Assembly: GCA_019636555.1 (NCBI GenBank)
Contig: JAHBXH010000001.1
Location: forward strand, 3,692,928-3,756,927
DNA: 64,000 nucleotides
Reading direction: 5' to 3'
DNA from: Phycisphaeraceae bacterium
GTDB lineage: Bacteria; Planctomycetota; Phycisphaerae; Phycisphaerales; UBA1924
Positions 7,813-16,595 of this stretch are shown here, piece after piece (position 1 is the first letter of the stretch; the number at the start of each line of letters is the position of its first letter). The notes below the pieces were generated by a model. The model had not been told where the DNA came from, searched no databases, and was given only the letters and a program-made list of their open reading frames with translations. Both the position numbers and the translations under genes were made by a program.

Positions 7813-9555
7813 ATGGTCAAATCAAAGCCAAAGAAAAGGGTCTTGGTGACGGGAGTGATCGTGGTGCTCGCGGCGGGGACGACTTGGGCAATCTTTGCGA
7901 ATGGGCGTCTGACGGGCGAAGCCGCAAATCCCGGTGCTCTATCGACATCGGATACGGCCGAGATTTCGAAGATCAGCTTCGATATCACAACGCTCGCCAC
8001 CGGGGAACTCGAGGCCAAGAAGCAGATCGAGATCCGATCACGGGTCGAGCAACAGGCCGTGATCCAGGAAATCATCCCGGAGGGGACGCGCGTCAAGGAA
8101 GGCGACGTGCTCGTGCGTCTTAACTCGGATCGGATTCTGACCGCGATCGATGAGCAGCTTCTCCAGATCGAGACCTCCAAAAGCGAGTTGGTCGCGGCGG
8201 AGAACGGGTACAACATCCAGGTCAATGAAAACGCCAACAACCTGCGCAACGCCGAGTTGAAGGTCACGCTCGCGAAGCTTTCGCTGGAGCAGTGGCTGGA
8301 GGGCGAGGTGAAGACCAAACGCGAGGGCAATCGGCTCGCGCTGTCGCAGTCCAAGCTGGAGCTTGATCGCCTCGCCGAAAAGCTGATCCGCTCGCAGAAG
8401 CTTCAGGAACAGGGATTCCTTTCCAAGGATGAACTGGATCGCGACGAGCTCGACTACATCAAGGCGCAGAGTGCGTGGATCAAATCGCAGCTCGACGACA
8501 AGGTGTACGAGGATTACCAGTTTCCCAAGGACCAGAAGCAGAAACAGGGCGATCTCGAGCAGGCCAACAGCGAGCTCGTCAAGGTCAAGATGAACGCCGA
8601 GATCGACCTTGCGAGCAAGGCGGCGCAGCGGAACAACAAGCGCACGCAACTGACGATCCGGGAAAACTCGCTCAACAAGTGGCGCCAGCAGCTCGAGGCG
8701 TGCACCGTCAAAGCGCCGTCCGGCGGGCTGGTCGTTTACGCGACGAGCATGAGCCGCAACCGGTGGAACAACGAGGGTCCGCTTCAGATCGGGAGGCAGG
8801 TCTATCCGAACGAGCTGCTCGTCGTCCTCCCGGACACAAGCGAGATGGTGGCATCCGTTCAGGTGCACGAGAGCCTGGCAGGCGATATCAAGCCGGGGAT
8901 GCCCGCAACGGTCAAGGTTGACGCGGCGAACGGACGAATCTTCCAGGGCATGGTTGATTCGATCGGCGTGCTGGCGGAATCTGGCGGATGGCGCGATCCC
9001 GACCGCCGCGAATACACGGTCAAAATCAAGATCGAACGCGACGAGGATATTTCACTCCTCAAGCCGTCGATGCGCTGCGAGGCCCGGCTCACCATGGGCA
9101 GGGTGGAGGACTCGATCGGGATTCCGGTGCAGGGCGTCTTCACGAGCGGTCCCGTGCGATACGTGTACGCCAGCAAGGCGGGCCGATACGAACGTGTGCC
9201 CATCAAACTCGGAAAGCGCTCGGACACGTTCGCGCAGATCCTCGCGGGCATCGACGTCGGGCGCACAATCCTGCTCCGCGATCCGGCGCCGGCGGAGGTG
9301 CTTTCGGGCGCCTGGGAAAAGGCAAGCCTTGAACTCGCGGGCTATACGCTCGATGAAAAGGGCATCCCGGTTGTCAAAGACTCACCAGCTCCAAAGGCCG
9401 CGATCACGCAGAGCGGCAAGCCGGCGCCGAAGCCAATCGCCGACGGCTCCTCGCCCGGCAGCGCCGTCAAGCCCGCCGAAGCCTCCGTCGCTCTGAAATC
9501 ATCGGAAGCCAAGCCCGAAAGCAAGCAGGCGGACGCGTCGGCTCCCGCGAAATAG
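7813..9555 (+). CDS. HlyD-family periplasmic adaptor (efflux membrane fusion protein)
   Basis: A 580-aa membrane-fusion protein anchored by one N-terminal helix (VLVTGVIVVLAAGTTWAIFA, about 11-30). It then has a half lipoyl segment (GELEAKKQIEIRSRVEQQAVIQEIIPEGTRVKEGDVL), a very long alpha-hairpin (about 110-300, heptads rich in Leu, Glu and Lys), the second lipoyl half (ACTVKAPSGGLVVYA), and the beta-barrel and membrane-proximal domains (to about 500). The last 70 residues are Pro/Ala/Lys/Ser-rich and look disordered. AGGAG precedes the ATG by about 10 bases. No ABC or RND pump gene is adjacent, so the partner and substrate are unknown. It converges with the HD-GYP gene with a 16-base gap. 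Confidence 0.88.
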   Translation: MVKSKPKKRVLVTGVIVVLAAGTTWAIFANGRLTGEAANPGALSTSDTAEISKISFDITTLATGELEAKKQIEIRSRVEQQAVIQEIIPEGTRVKEGDVLVRLNSDRILTAIDEQLLQIETSKSELVAAENGYNIQVNENANNLRNAELKVTLAKLSLEQWLEGEVKTKREGNRLALSQSKLELDRLAEKLIRSQKLQEQGFLSKDELDRDELDYIKAQSAWIKSQLDDKVYEDYQFPKDQKQKQGDLEQANSELVKVKMNAEIDLASKAAQRNNKRTQLTIRENSLNKWRQQLEACTVKAPSGGLVVYATSMSRNRWNNEGPLQIGRQVYPNELLVVLPDTSEMVASVQVHESLAGDIKPGMPATVKVDAANGRIFQGMVDSIGVLAESGGWRDPDRREYTVKIKIERDEDISLLKPSMRCEARLTMGRVEDSIGIPVQGVFTSGPVRYVYASKAGRYERVPIKLGKRSDTFAQILAGIDVGRTILLRDPAPAEVLSGAWEKASLELAGYTLDEKGIPVVKDSPAPKAAITQSGKPAPKPIADGSSPGSAVKPAEASVALKSSEAKPESKQADASAPAK

Positions 9556-9571
9556 GGCGCCAAAGACATTC

Positions 9572-10816
9572 CTAAGAAGCCTTGCGTTGTTTCAGCAGTT
9601 CGAGCGTGCGGTTCTCTTTTCCCATCGCGCCATGCAGCAGGTCGTACGCATGGGCGTTCATGGGAGCGAAATTGTCTTCCGCCACCGCGTGTCCTTCCGC
9701 CCGCACCACGGAGATGTCCGACCGCAACCTGAGATCGAACGCCTCGGGCTCGTCATCGCGGCCCGGCGGCACCAGCGTTTCGACGACCGGGCGGCACGGA
9801 TTCTCGTGCGACCAATGCGTCACCACGCACTCGTGCCCGCTCGAGAGCGTCACGATCGTGCCGGGCGCGTATGCGGGGACGACATTGAAGAGCGCCTTGA
9901 GCACGACCGGATCGATCTTGTCCGCGATCGCGGGTTCCTGAATCAGCTTGAGCGCCCGGACCGTGGGGATCGCCGTCCCGTTCGCGCTGCCGGTCCGCTG
10001 GAGCCGTACGAAGCGGTCCGCCGCCGCGACGATCCGTGCGAAGACGTGGATCTCCTGACCCTTGGGAGGTTTCTCGTCTTCTTCCTTCCTCACCGGAAAG
10101 CCCGTTCCATCGAACGCCTGGTGATGATGCAACACCACCGCCGCGGCGGAAGGTTCGATCTGATCGCGGACCATTTCAAACCCGATCTGAACGTGCTCGC
10201 GGAACTCCGGGTCGGACTCATCACGCGTCGCTTCCCAGCGCTCCCGCACTGCCGGATCGAGCCGCACCATCCCGATGTCGTGCAGCATCGCTCCGACGCC
10301 GAGGTTCGAAACGTCCTTTGCGCTGTGCGCCGCCAGGCGGATGCGTTCCTGGATCAAATAGAAATCGAGCTTGATGCCCATGAGCACGCTGAGCATGCAG
10401 ACGCTGCTCGCGTGGCGCAGCGCCGGGGATGCGCCATCTCCCAGTTCTCCGACGAACATCGCGGCCTTGGGACGCTCGCAGAATTTTTCCAGCAAGCCCG
10501 ACACCGCCCGCCGGTACGCGGCGTAGTCGAGCCGGGCGTGTGCGTCACGCATGGCGCTGTCGAGCGCGGTCCGGATCTGTCCCGTCACCGCGGCGCACGC
10601 CTGCACGACACCGGCGGAGAAATACTCGCTCAGCCGATCGAGCCGCGGATATTTCACCCAGACTTCGTGAAGCCCGATTTCCCGCATTTTCGCGATCGTG
10701 TGCGGATCGAGCACGGCCCCGGGGCGCAGCAACACAACCTCGGGGCGGCGCGGATGGAGCACCGGCATCGCCACGATCATGCCGTCCCGGGCCTGGTAGA
10801 TCGTCACTCTGAGCAT
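9572..10816 (-). CDS. HD-GYP domain protein, probable cyclic-di-GMP phosphodiesterase
   Basis: The 414-aa product has an N-terminal domain of about 115 residues (MLRVTIYQARDGMIVAMPV...AVLDPHTIAKMREIGLHEVWV), the kind of lead-in often found before HD-GYP domains. The catalytic domain follows: HDIGM at 179-183, E207-H208, HHHQ at 230-233 and DGTGFP at 236-241, the last two corresponding to the HH and GYP motifs (here GFP). It probably hydrolyses cyclic di-GMP. The start is the ATG at 10816 (MLRVTIYQ); the longer frame upstream overlaps the region of the divergent M16 gene and is not protein-like. No receiver or membrane domain is present, so the protein is predicted to be cytosolic. Given its position it could tune the pilus or surface traits, but that is inference. 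Confidence 0.85.
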   Translation of the reverse strand: MLRVTIYQARDGMIVAMPVLHPRRPEVVLLRPGAVLDPHTIAKMREIGLHEVWVKYPRLDRLSEYFSAGVVQACAAVTGQIRTALDSAMRDAHARLDYAAYRRAVSGLLEKFCERPKAAMFVGELGDGASPALRHASSVCMLSVLMGIKLDFYLIQERIRLAAHSAKDVSNLGVGAMLHDIGMVRLDPAVRERWEATRDESDPEFREHVQIGFEMVRDQIEPSAAAVVLHHHQAFDGTGFPVRKEEDEKPPKGQEIHVFARIVAAADRFVRLQRTGSANGTAIPTVRALKLIQEPAIADKIDPVVLKALFNVVPAYAPGTIVTLSSGHECVVTHWSHENPCRPVVETLVPPGRDDEPEAFDLRLRSDISVVRAEGHAVAEDNFAPMNAHAYDLLHGAMGKENRTLELLKQRKAS

Positions 10817-10934
10817 GAAAACACCCCCACCCCCATCGGCCCGATCGGATGCCCGGTCCAGCAGCGCCGGGAGCTGCGCTGCGCGATTGCGCCGGCCGAT
10901 TCCGATAAGCAAGAGTTTCCTACACTCGACACCG

Positions 10935-12173
10935 ATGTCGATCCACGTTTCCACATTGCGGTGCGGTATGACCTTGCTCGTCGAACCGAACCCCGCCGTT
11001 CGCTCTCTCTCGCTTTCATGGCTCCTGCCCGGCGGATTCGCGGAAGACCCCTCGGCGCGCATGGGACGTGCCGCGATGTGGGCCGAAATGCTGATGCGCG
11101 GCACGCAGGCGCTCGATTCCAGGTCTCACGCGGATGCGGTGGACCGGCTTGGCGCTTCGAGGAACGTGGATAACGGGTCGTACTTCCTTCGCCTGAGCTC
11201 GATCCTGCTGGGAGAGCGCCTGCACGCCACACTGCCGCTGCTGACCGACATGGTTCTGCGTCCCAGGTTCGATCAGAACGCCGTGGAGCCCGCACGCGAC
11301 CTGGCACTCCAGGCGATCGCGGCGCTCGCGGACGATCCGCAGCAGCGGGCCGTGCTCGCGGCCCGCGAGCGACACTATCGCTCACCGTTGAATCGTTCGG
11401 GGCTCGGAACCGAATCCGGCCTGACTTCGATTACACACGATGAACTCGCGAAGGGATGGATCGAGGCGCAGAGCCCGGCGCGCTCGATCTTTTGCGCGGC
11501 CGGCGCGGTCGATCCGGCCGAACTCGCTCAGCAACTCGATGAGTTGCTTGGCGACTGGAGCGGCACGAGCCCCGAACCCGTCGTCGACGGAGTTCCGGTT
11601 CGCGGTTACGGCCACGAGATCGACGCCACGAACCAGATGCAGATCGTGCTCGTTTACGACGCGCCGACCGAATCCTCCTCCGATTCGCTGCTCGAGAAGA
11701 TCGTGGTCAACGTTCTCTCCGGCGGCATGTCGGGGCGGCTCTTCACCGAAGTGCGCGAGAAACGCGGGCTCTGCTACAGCGTCAGCGCCGGGTACAGAGG
11801 CGACCGAGACACGGGAGGCGTCGTCGCGTACGTCGGAAGCAAGCCGGAACGCGCCCAGGAAAGCCTCGATGTGCTGATCGCCGAACTCCGAAAGATCCTG
11901 ACGAAAGAGGGCGCCGTCACCGCCGACGAGTTTGAACGCGCGCGGACGGGAATGAAGAGCCGGCTCGTGTTTGCGGGTGAATCCTCCGCCGCACGTGCAG
12001 CCGCGATCGGCTCCGACTACTTCCGCCTCGGGCGCTGCCGCACGCTCGCGGAACTCTCTCGCGAGGTTGATGCCGTGACGCTCGAACAGGTCAACGAGTA
12101 TCTCTCGAGGCGCCAACTCGGGCCGATGACGATCCAGACCGTTGGTCCCGCGCCGCTGCAACCTCAATTCTGA
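10935..12173 (+). CDS. M16 family peptidase homologue lacking the zinc-binding HxxEH motif
   Basis: A 412-aa protein with the two-domain M16 (pitrilysin/processing-peptidase) fold. The N-terminal half opens with STLRCGMTLLVEPNPAVRSLSLSWLLPGG, and the C-terminal half carries the substrate-binding REKRGLCYSVSAGYRG segment typical of M16 C-domains. The catalytic site, expected after the GG-x-x-(D/E)-x-P stretch, reads AAMWAEMLMRGT (residues 46-57) instead of HxxEHxxFxGT, so both zinc histidines are missing. M16 enzymes often work as pairs of one active and one inactive subunit; this looks like the inactive type, but no active partner is adjacent. The start at the ATG at 10935 is set by homology; no clear ribosome-binding site is seen. 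It is divergent from the HD-GYP gene (118-base spacer). Confidence 0.85.
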   Translation: MSIHVSTLRCGMTLLVEPNPAVRSLSLSWLLPGGFAEDPSARMGRAAMWAEMLMRGTQALDSRSHADAVDRLGASRNVDNGSYFLRLSSILLGERLHATLPLLTDMVLRPRFDQNAVEPARDLALQAIAALADDPQQRAVLAARERHYRSPLNRSGLGTESGLTSITHDELAKGWIEAQSPARSIFCAAGAVDPAELAQQLDELLGDWSGTSPEPVVDGVPVRGYGHEIDATNQMQIVLVYDAPTESSSDSLLEKIVVNVLSGGMSGRLFTEVREKRGLCYSVSAGYRGDRDTGGVVAYVGSKPERAQESLDVLIAELRKILTKEGAVTADEFERARTGMKSRLVFAGESSAARAAAIGSDYFRLGRCRTLAELSREVDAVTLEQVNEYLSRRQLGPMTIQTVGPAPLQPQF

Positions 12174-12186
12174 CCGGTCACCCGCA

Positions 12187-14082
12187 TCAAATCTTGCGGC
12201 CTTCTGCCTTGAGTGACATCGCGATACCCACTTCCTGGAGCCGCATGCTGGCCCGATCGAGCGCTTCCTTGGCGCGATGGAACTCGTCGGCGTTCACCGA
12301 ATCCCACTGTGCTTCCGCGCTCTGCACAAAGTCGCGAAGAGCCTCCATGCGGCGCTGCAATTCGACACGGTTCTCTGGTTCGAGTATGTCTTTAAACCGC
12401 TCGAACCGTTCTCCGATCCACTTCAGATCCAACTTTGAGTTGGCGATGAGATCGACGATGCGGTGTCGCTGCATGTCCTCGCGAGCGTGGGCGTAGCTCT
12501 CCAGTTCCATTCGGTCGACCTCTTCGCGCGTCAGCCCGTGATTCGGGATGACCTGGAGCGCCGCTCTCTTCCCGCTTCGGCGCTCGTGCGCCGAAACATT
12601 CAGCACGCCGCTCGAATCGACCAGAAATCGAACTTCGAGCTGCGGAATTCCGGCGGGCATCGGCGGGATGCCGCGGACGTGAAATTCGCCGAGCTTGCGG
12701 CAGTCCGCCGCCATTTCTCGCTCACCCTGAAAAACCGAAAGCCGGATCGAGGTCTGGTTGTCCACGCTCGTCGAGAAAAACTCGCTCGCTTTCGCCGGGA
12801 CGGTGCTGTTTCGAACGATGAGCTTCGCGACCGCGCCCCCCACTGTCTCGATCCCGAGCGAAAGAGGAATGACGTCAAGCAGGAGCGCACCCTTGGTGCG
12901 GCCGGTCAGGATCGAGGCCTGCACCGCGGCTCCGAGCGCGACAACCTGATCCGGATCGACCGCGATGTACGGCTCGAGATGAAAAAACTCGCCGATTCGC
13001 CTTCGAACCAGCGGCGTCCGCGTCATGCCGCCGACCATGATCACACGCTCGATGGCGGGAGGCGACTCCGATTTCAGCGTTCGTGCCGCGTCGGCGATCG
13101 CTCGCCGGCAGTGCTCGATCGTGCGATCGACGAGCGGCGAGATGAGCTTCTCGTACTGCTCACGTGTCACCAGCCGACTGAGCGTGCGCCCCGCGATCGC
13201 GAATTCAGAGTTGACGGCTTCATGCTCGCTCAGCCGAATCTTCAGCGACTCGGCCTCGTTCTTCAGGATCCGGCGATCGGCGGGAAATAGCCCCGCGGGA
13301 TCGCCTCCGAGCAGGAATGTCATCAGCGCGTGGTCGGCGTCGTCACCTCCCAAGTGCGTGTCACCTGCCGTCGCCAAAACCTCGAAGAAGCTCGTCTCTC
13401 CCTGGTTGCGCGCGGGAGTGATGCGCAGGATCGACACATCAAAAGTGCCGCCGCCCAGGTCGTAAACAGCGATGATCCGCTCGCCGGATGATTCCTCGGA
13501 AGTACCCGCGCCAAGCCCGTACGCCAAGGCCGCGGCAGTGGGCTCGTTCACAATCCGGATCACATCGAGTCCGGCCAGCCGGCCCGCGTCTTTGGTCGCC
13601 TGGCGCTGCGCATCATCGAAGTACGCCGGGACGGTTATGACCGCCCGTGAAGCCTCAACGCCCAGCGCTTTGCTCGCACGCTGTCTCAATTCCCGCAGAA
13701 TCACCGCCGCAATCTCTTGCGGGGTGTGGACCTCTTCTCGGTCTCCCCGCGAAACCTGAATCCGCGCGGTATCGTTCTCGCCCGCAACGATTCTGAACGG
13801 CACAAACGCCTCGGACTTCCGCGCATCGGAGGCCGATCGACCCATGAGCCGCTTTGCGCTCGAGACCGTCGCAGCCGGGAACTCGTGCGCGTACAGCTTC
13901 GCCTCATGTCCCACCACAACCCCGCCGTCGTCGTTGTACCGCACCACGCTTGGGAGGAGCGCCCGCCCCGCCTCGTCCTCGATCACGCGCGGACCACGCT
14001 CATCGCACACCGCAACCAGGCTGTTGGTCGTACCCAGGTCGATTCCGACGGCGATCGGAGTTGCGGGTTTGGTGGCCTCCAC
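12187..14082 (-). CDS. Hsp70 family chaperone, HscA/DnaK-like
   Basis: A 631-aa Hsp70 with an ATPase domain ([13 protein letters not shown] at 13-25, [60 protein letters not shown]) and a substrate-binding domain ([14 protein letters not shown], the [15 protein letters not shown] region). Several details resemble HscA more than Dna[11 protein letters not shown] near the N-terminus, FDDAQRQ, IPNHGLT and an inserted [15 protein letters not shown] region. HscA matures iron-sulfur scaffold proteins, but no isc or hscB gene is nearby, so a general or specialised Hsp70 remains possible. The likely start is the GTG at 14082; upstream frame sequence has no Hsp70 similarity. It is convergent with the M16 gene and divergent from the NfeD-like gene (147-base spacer). 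Confidence 0.9.
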   Translation of the reverse strand: MEATKPATPIAVGIDLGTTNSLVAVCDERGPRVIEDEAGRALLPSVVRYNDDGGVVVGHEAKLYAHEFPAATVSSAKRLMGRSASDARKSEAFVPFRIVAGENDTARIQVSRGDREEVHTPQEIAAVILRELRQRASKALGVEASRAVITVPAYFDDAQRQATKDAGRLAGLDVIRIVNEPTAAALAYGLGAGTSEESSGERIIAVYDLGGGTFDVSILRITPARNQGETSFFEVLATAGDTHLGGDDADHALMTFLLGGDPAGLFPADRRILKNEAESLKIRLSEHEAVNSEFAIAGRTLSRLVTREQYEKLISPLVDRTIEHCRRAIADAARTLKSESPPAIERVIMVGGMTRTPLVRRRIGEFFHLEPYIAVDPDQVVALGAAVQASILTGRTKGALLLDVIPLSLGIETVGGAVAKLIVRNSTVPAKASEFFSTSVDNQTSIRLSVFQGEREMAADCRKLGEFHVRGIPPMPAGIPQLEVRFLVDSSGVLNVSAHERRSGKRAALQVIPNHGLTREEVDRMELESYAHAREDMQRHRIVDLIANSKLDLKWIGERFERFKDILEPENRVELQRRMEALRDFVQSAEAQWDSVNADEFHRAKEALDRASMRLQEVGIAMSLKAEGRKI

Positions 14083-14229
14083 CGTGAACGATAGTGGATA
14101 CTTGCGCGCGCCGCCTGTCAATTCCCGCGCCCCAAGGCATCTATGAAACCGCGATCGCGGTATTCGGAATGATGGGGCGAGGATGGGACGCCGGTCGCTT
14201 ACGATTGCGCGTTGAAAGGGGGATTCCGG

Positions 14230-14808
14230 GTGCTCGAACTTTTCTTCGGCGACAACGCGGGTTACTTCGCTCTGCCAGCGGCATTGGGCACGGCGTTCTT
14301 CGTTTTCCGTCTCGCGTTCCTGCTGCTTGGGCACTCTCACGGCCTCGACATCGAAACTGATGCCGATGTCGATGGATCGCACACCGACCCGGGCGAGGCG
14401 TTCAAGCTCCTCAGCCTGCAGAGCATCTCCACTTTTTCAATGGGATTCGGCTGGGGCGGTCTCGGCGCTTATCGCGGCGCTGTTTGGCCCTGGCAAACAA
14501 GTCTGCTCGTCGCCATCCTCTGCGGGATGGGAATGGTCTGGCTGCTCGCGCTCATGCTGAAGGCAATTTTCGACATGCAGCAAAGCGGCAATATCTCGCT
14601 CGACTCCGCAATCGGAAACGAGGGCGAGGTCTATGTCAACATCCCCGCATTGGGCGAAGGCTCGGGGCAGGTTCGGATGGTGCTGCGCGATCGAATGCGG
14701 ATCGTCAACGCCAAATCGGAGGGCGATGCGATCGCGTCGAGCCGGCGTGTGCGTGTAGTACGAGTGAATCAGGACAATACCGTGGGCGTCGTCGCGGTCG
14801 AAGCGTGA
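14230..14808 (+). CDS. NfeD-like membrane protein
   Basis: A 192-aa protein with three membrane segments in the first 115 residues ([21 protein letters not shown]; the Gly/Phe-rich [13 protein letters not shown] region; [23 protein letters not shown]) and a C-terminal OB-fold-like beta domain ([23 protein letters not shown]...[16 protein letters not shown]). This topology and its position directly before a flotillin gene match the NfeD/YqfA-type partner of flotillin in membrane microdomain organisation. The start is the GTG at 14230, with AAAGGGGGA about seven bases upstream; the frame can be extended to a TTG at 14212. Confidence 0.8.
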   Translation: MLELFFGDNAGYFALPAALGTAFFVFRLAFLLLGHSHGLDIETDADVDGSHTDPGEAFKLLSLQSISTFSMGFGWGGLGAYRGAVWPWQTSLLVAILCGMGMVWLLALMLKAIFDMQQSGNISLDSAIGNEGEVYVNIPALGEGSGQVRMVLRDRMRIVNAKSEGDAIASSRRVRVVRVNQDNTVGVVAVEA

Positions 14809-14886
14809 TTGCGCTTGCGCAAACGGTTTGATTGGAAAAACGGCCGGGCCAGCCGGAATGGTCATAGAAACGAGTGCGAGGGAACC

Positions 14887-16518
14887 ATGAATCAGATTCT
14901 CAGCCTTGGACAAAGCAGCTCGAATAACTCGGCGCAGCCGCTGATGTGGCTCGGTCTCATAGGCGGGGTGCTGCTCCTCTTCCTGTTCTTCGTGATCTTC
15001 GTCGTCAAGCAGTACAAGCGCTGCCCGTCGAATCGGATCCTCGTCATCTTCGGTCGCGTCGGCGGGAACAAAGCGAGCAAATGCCTGCACGGCGGCGGCG
15101 CGTTCGTCATCCCGCTAGTTCAGGACTATTCCTACCTCTCGCTCGAGCCAATCGTCATCGACATTCCACTCGAGGGCGCGCTCTCCCAGAACAACATCCG
15201 CGTCAACGTACCCGCCACGTTCACGGTCGGCATTTCGACCGACCCCGTCATCATGAACAACGCCGCGGAACGTCTGCTGAATCTCGACGTTCAGCAGGTG
15301 CGCGAGCAATGCCAGGACATCATCCTCGGTCAATTGCGCCTCGTGATCGCGACGCTCTCGATCGAAGAGATCAACCGCGACCGCGAAAAATTCATGACGC
15401 TCATCAACGAGAACGTCGGGACGGAAATCAATAAGGTCGGTCTCGAACTGATCAACGTCAACATCCGCGATATCACCGACGAGTCGGGCTACATCCAGGC
15501 GATCGGCAAGCGTGCCGCGGCGGAAGCGATCAACCGCGCCAAGGTCGAGGTCGCCCAGCAGGAACGCGACGGCGCCATCGGTGAAGCGCTCGCCATCCGC
15601 GAACGCAACGTGCAGGTCGCGAACGAAAGCGCAATCGCCGCCAAAGGACAAAAAGACGCCGAGCAGACCAAGCGCGTTGCCGTTGCGGCGCTCGAAGCGC
15701 AGGCCATCGCCGGCGAAGCGCAATCCAACCGCGACATGGAAGTTTCTCGTGCGCAGCGCGAGGCCGAATCGATGGCGGCCAAAAAGAAAGCCGAGCAGGA
15801 GCAGCGCATCGCAGTCGCCCAGGCGGAGTCGGCGGCGACGACGGGCGAAAACTCCGCCCGCGCCACGATGGCCGAGAGCAATGCCAAGCTCGCCGAAGTC
15901 CAGGCCGAGTCGCGCAAACGCTCCGAAGTCGCCTCGGCCAAAGCGCAGGAAGCCATTCTCATCGCGCAGCGCGAGCAGGAACTCGCACGCCTGAGCAAAG
16001 AAACGCTCGCATCGCAGGAAATCGAGCGCAAGCGCATCGAGATCGCGGCGGGCGCCGAGGCCGAACGCCAGCGCATCGAAGCACAGGGCGCCGCCGACGC
16101 AATTCTCGCCAAGTACGAGGCCGAAGCGACCGGTACGCAGAAGGTGCTCGAAGCCAAGGCCGAGGGCTATCGCAAGCTGATCGAAGCCTGCGGCAGCAAC
16201 CCGCAGGTCGGACCGACGCTGCTTCTCATCGAGCAGTTGCCCAAGCTCGTCGCCGAACAGGTAAAGGCCGTGCAGAATCTCAAGATCGACAAGGTCACGG
16301 TCTGGGACAGCGGCATGTCCGCCAACGGAACCGGCCGCAACACCACCGCCGACTGGGTCTCGGGCATGGTCGGCGCGCTGCCGAAGCTGCACGAACTCGC
16401 GAATCAGGCGGGAATTGAATTGCCTCCGGCGCTTGGACGAGTTTCTTCCGGAAACGGCACCGATTCGCATGCGAATGGCGACATTGTCCCCGATGCGCCC
16501 TTGAAGCCCCGAAAGTAG
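14887..16518 (+). CDS. Flotillin-like SPFH/band-7 protein
   Basis: A 543-aa membrane scaffold. It has an N-terminal membrane helix (MWLGLIGGVLLLFLFFVIFVV, about 21-41), an SPFH domain (about 50-240; CLHGGGAFVIPLVQDYSYLSLEPI..., NVPATFTVGIS..., LINVNIRDITDESGYI), and a long flotillin-type coiled coil with repeated Ala-Glu blocks (EAQAIAGEAQSN..., AEARAT/AEAES patterns, about 250-430). The C-terminal domain contains LLIEQLPKLVAEQVKAVQNLKIDKVTVWD, a flotillin signature. It forms a two-gene operon with the NfeD-like gene (78-base gap) and ends at a strong terminator at 16552. GAGGGAACC precedes the ATG. It probably organises membrane microdomains. Confidence 0.93.
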   Translation: MNQILSLGQSSSNNSAQPLMWLGLIGGVLLLFLFFVIFVVKQYKRCPSNRILVIFGRVGGNKASKCLHGGGAFVIPLVQDYSYLSLEPIVIDIPLEGALSQNNIRVNVPATFTVGISTDPVIMNNAAERLLNLDVQQVREQCQDIILGQLRLVIATLSIEEINRDREKFMTLINENVGTEINKVGLELINVNIRDITDESGYIQAIGKRAAAEAINRAKVEVAQQERDGAIGEALAIRERNVQVANESAIAAKGQKDAEQTKRVAVAALEAQAIAGEAQSNRDMEVSRAQREAESMAAKKKAEQEQRIAVAQAESAATTGENSARATMAESNAKLAEVQAESRKRSEVASAKAQEAILIAQREQELARLSKETLASQEIERKRIEIAAGAEAERQRIEAQGAADAILAKYEAEATGTQKVLEAKAEGYRKLIEACGSNPQVGPTLLLIEQLPKLVAEQVKAVQNLKIDKVTVWDSGMSANGTGRNTTADWVSGMVGALPKLHELANQAGIELPPALGRVSSGNGTDSHANGDIVPDAPLKPRK

Positions 16519-16551
16519 CCAGTTCCACGACTCTCGATTGTGCCACTTGAT

Positions 16552-16580
16552 GAGGCGGGTCGCCGAGACCCGCCTCTTTC
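16552..16580 (+). terminator. Rho-independent terminator after the flotillin gene
   Basis: A perfect 10-bp stem, GAGGCGGGTC (16552-16561) and GACCCGCCTC (16567-16576), with a five-base loop and a short T run (TTTC). It lies 33 bases after the flotillin stop and ends 15 bases before the pheT start, separating the two transcripts. Confidence 0.75.
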
Positions 16581-16595
16581 CTATTCTTCCGCCCC

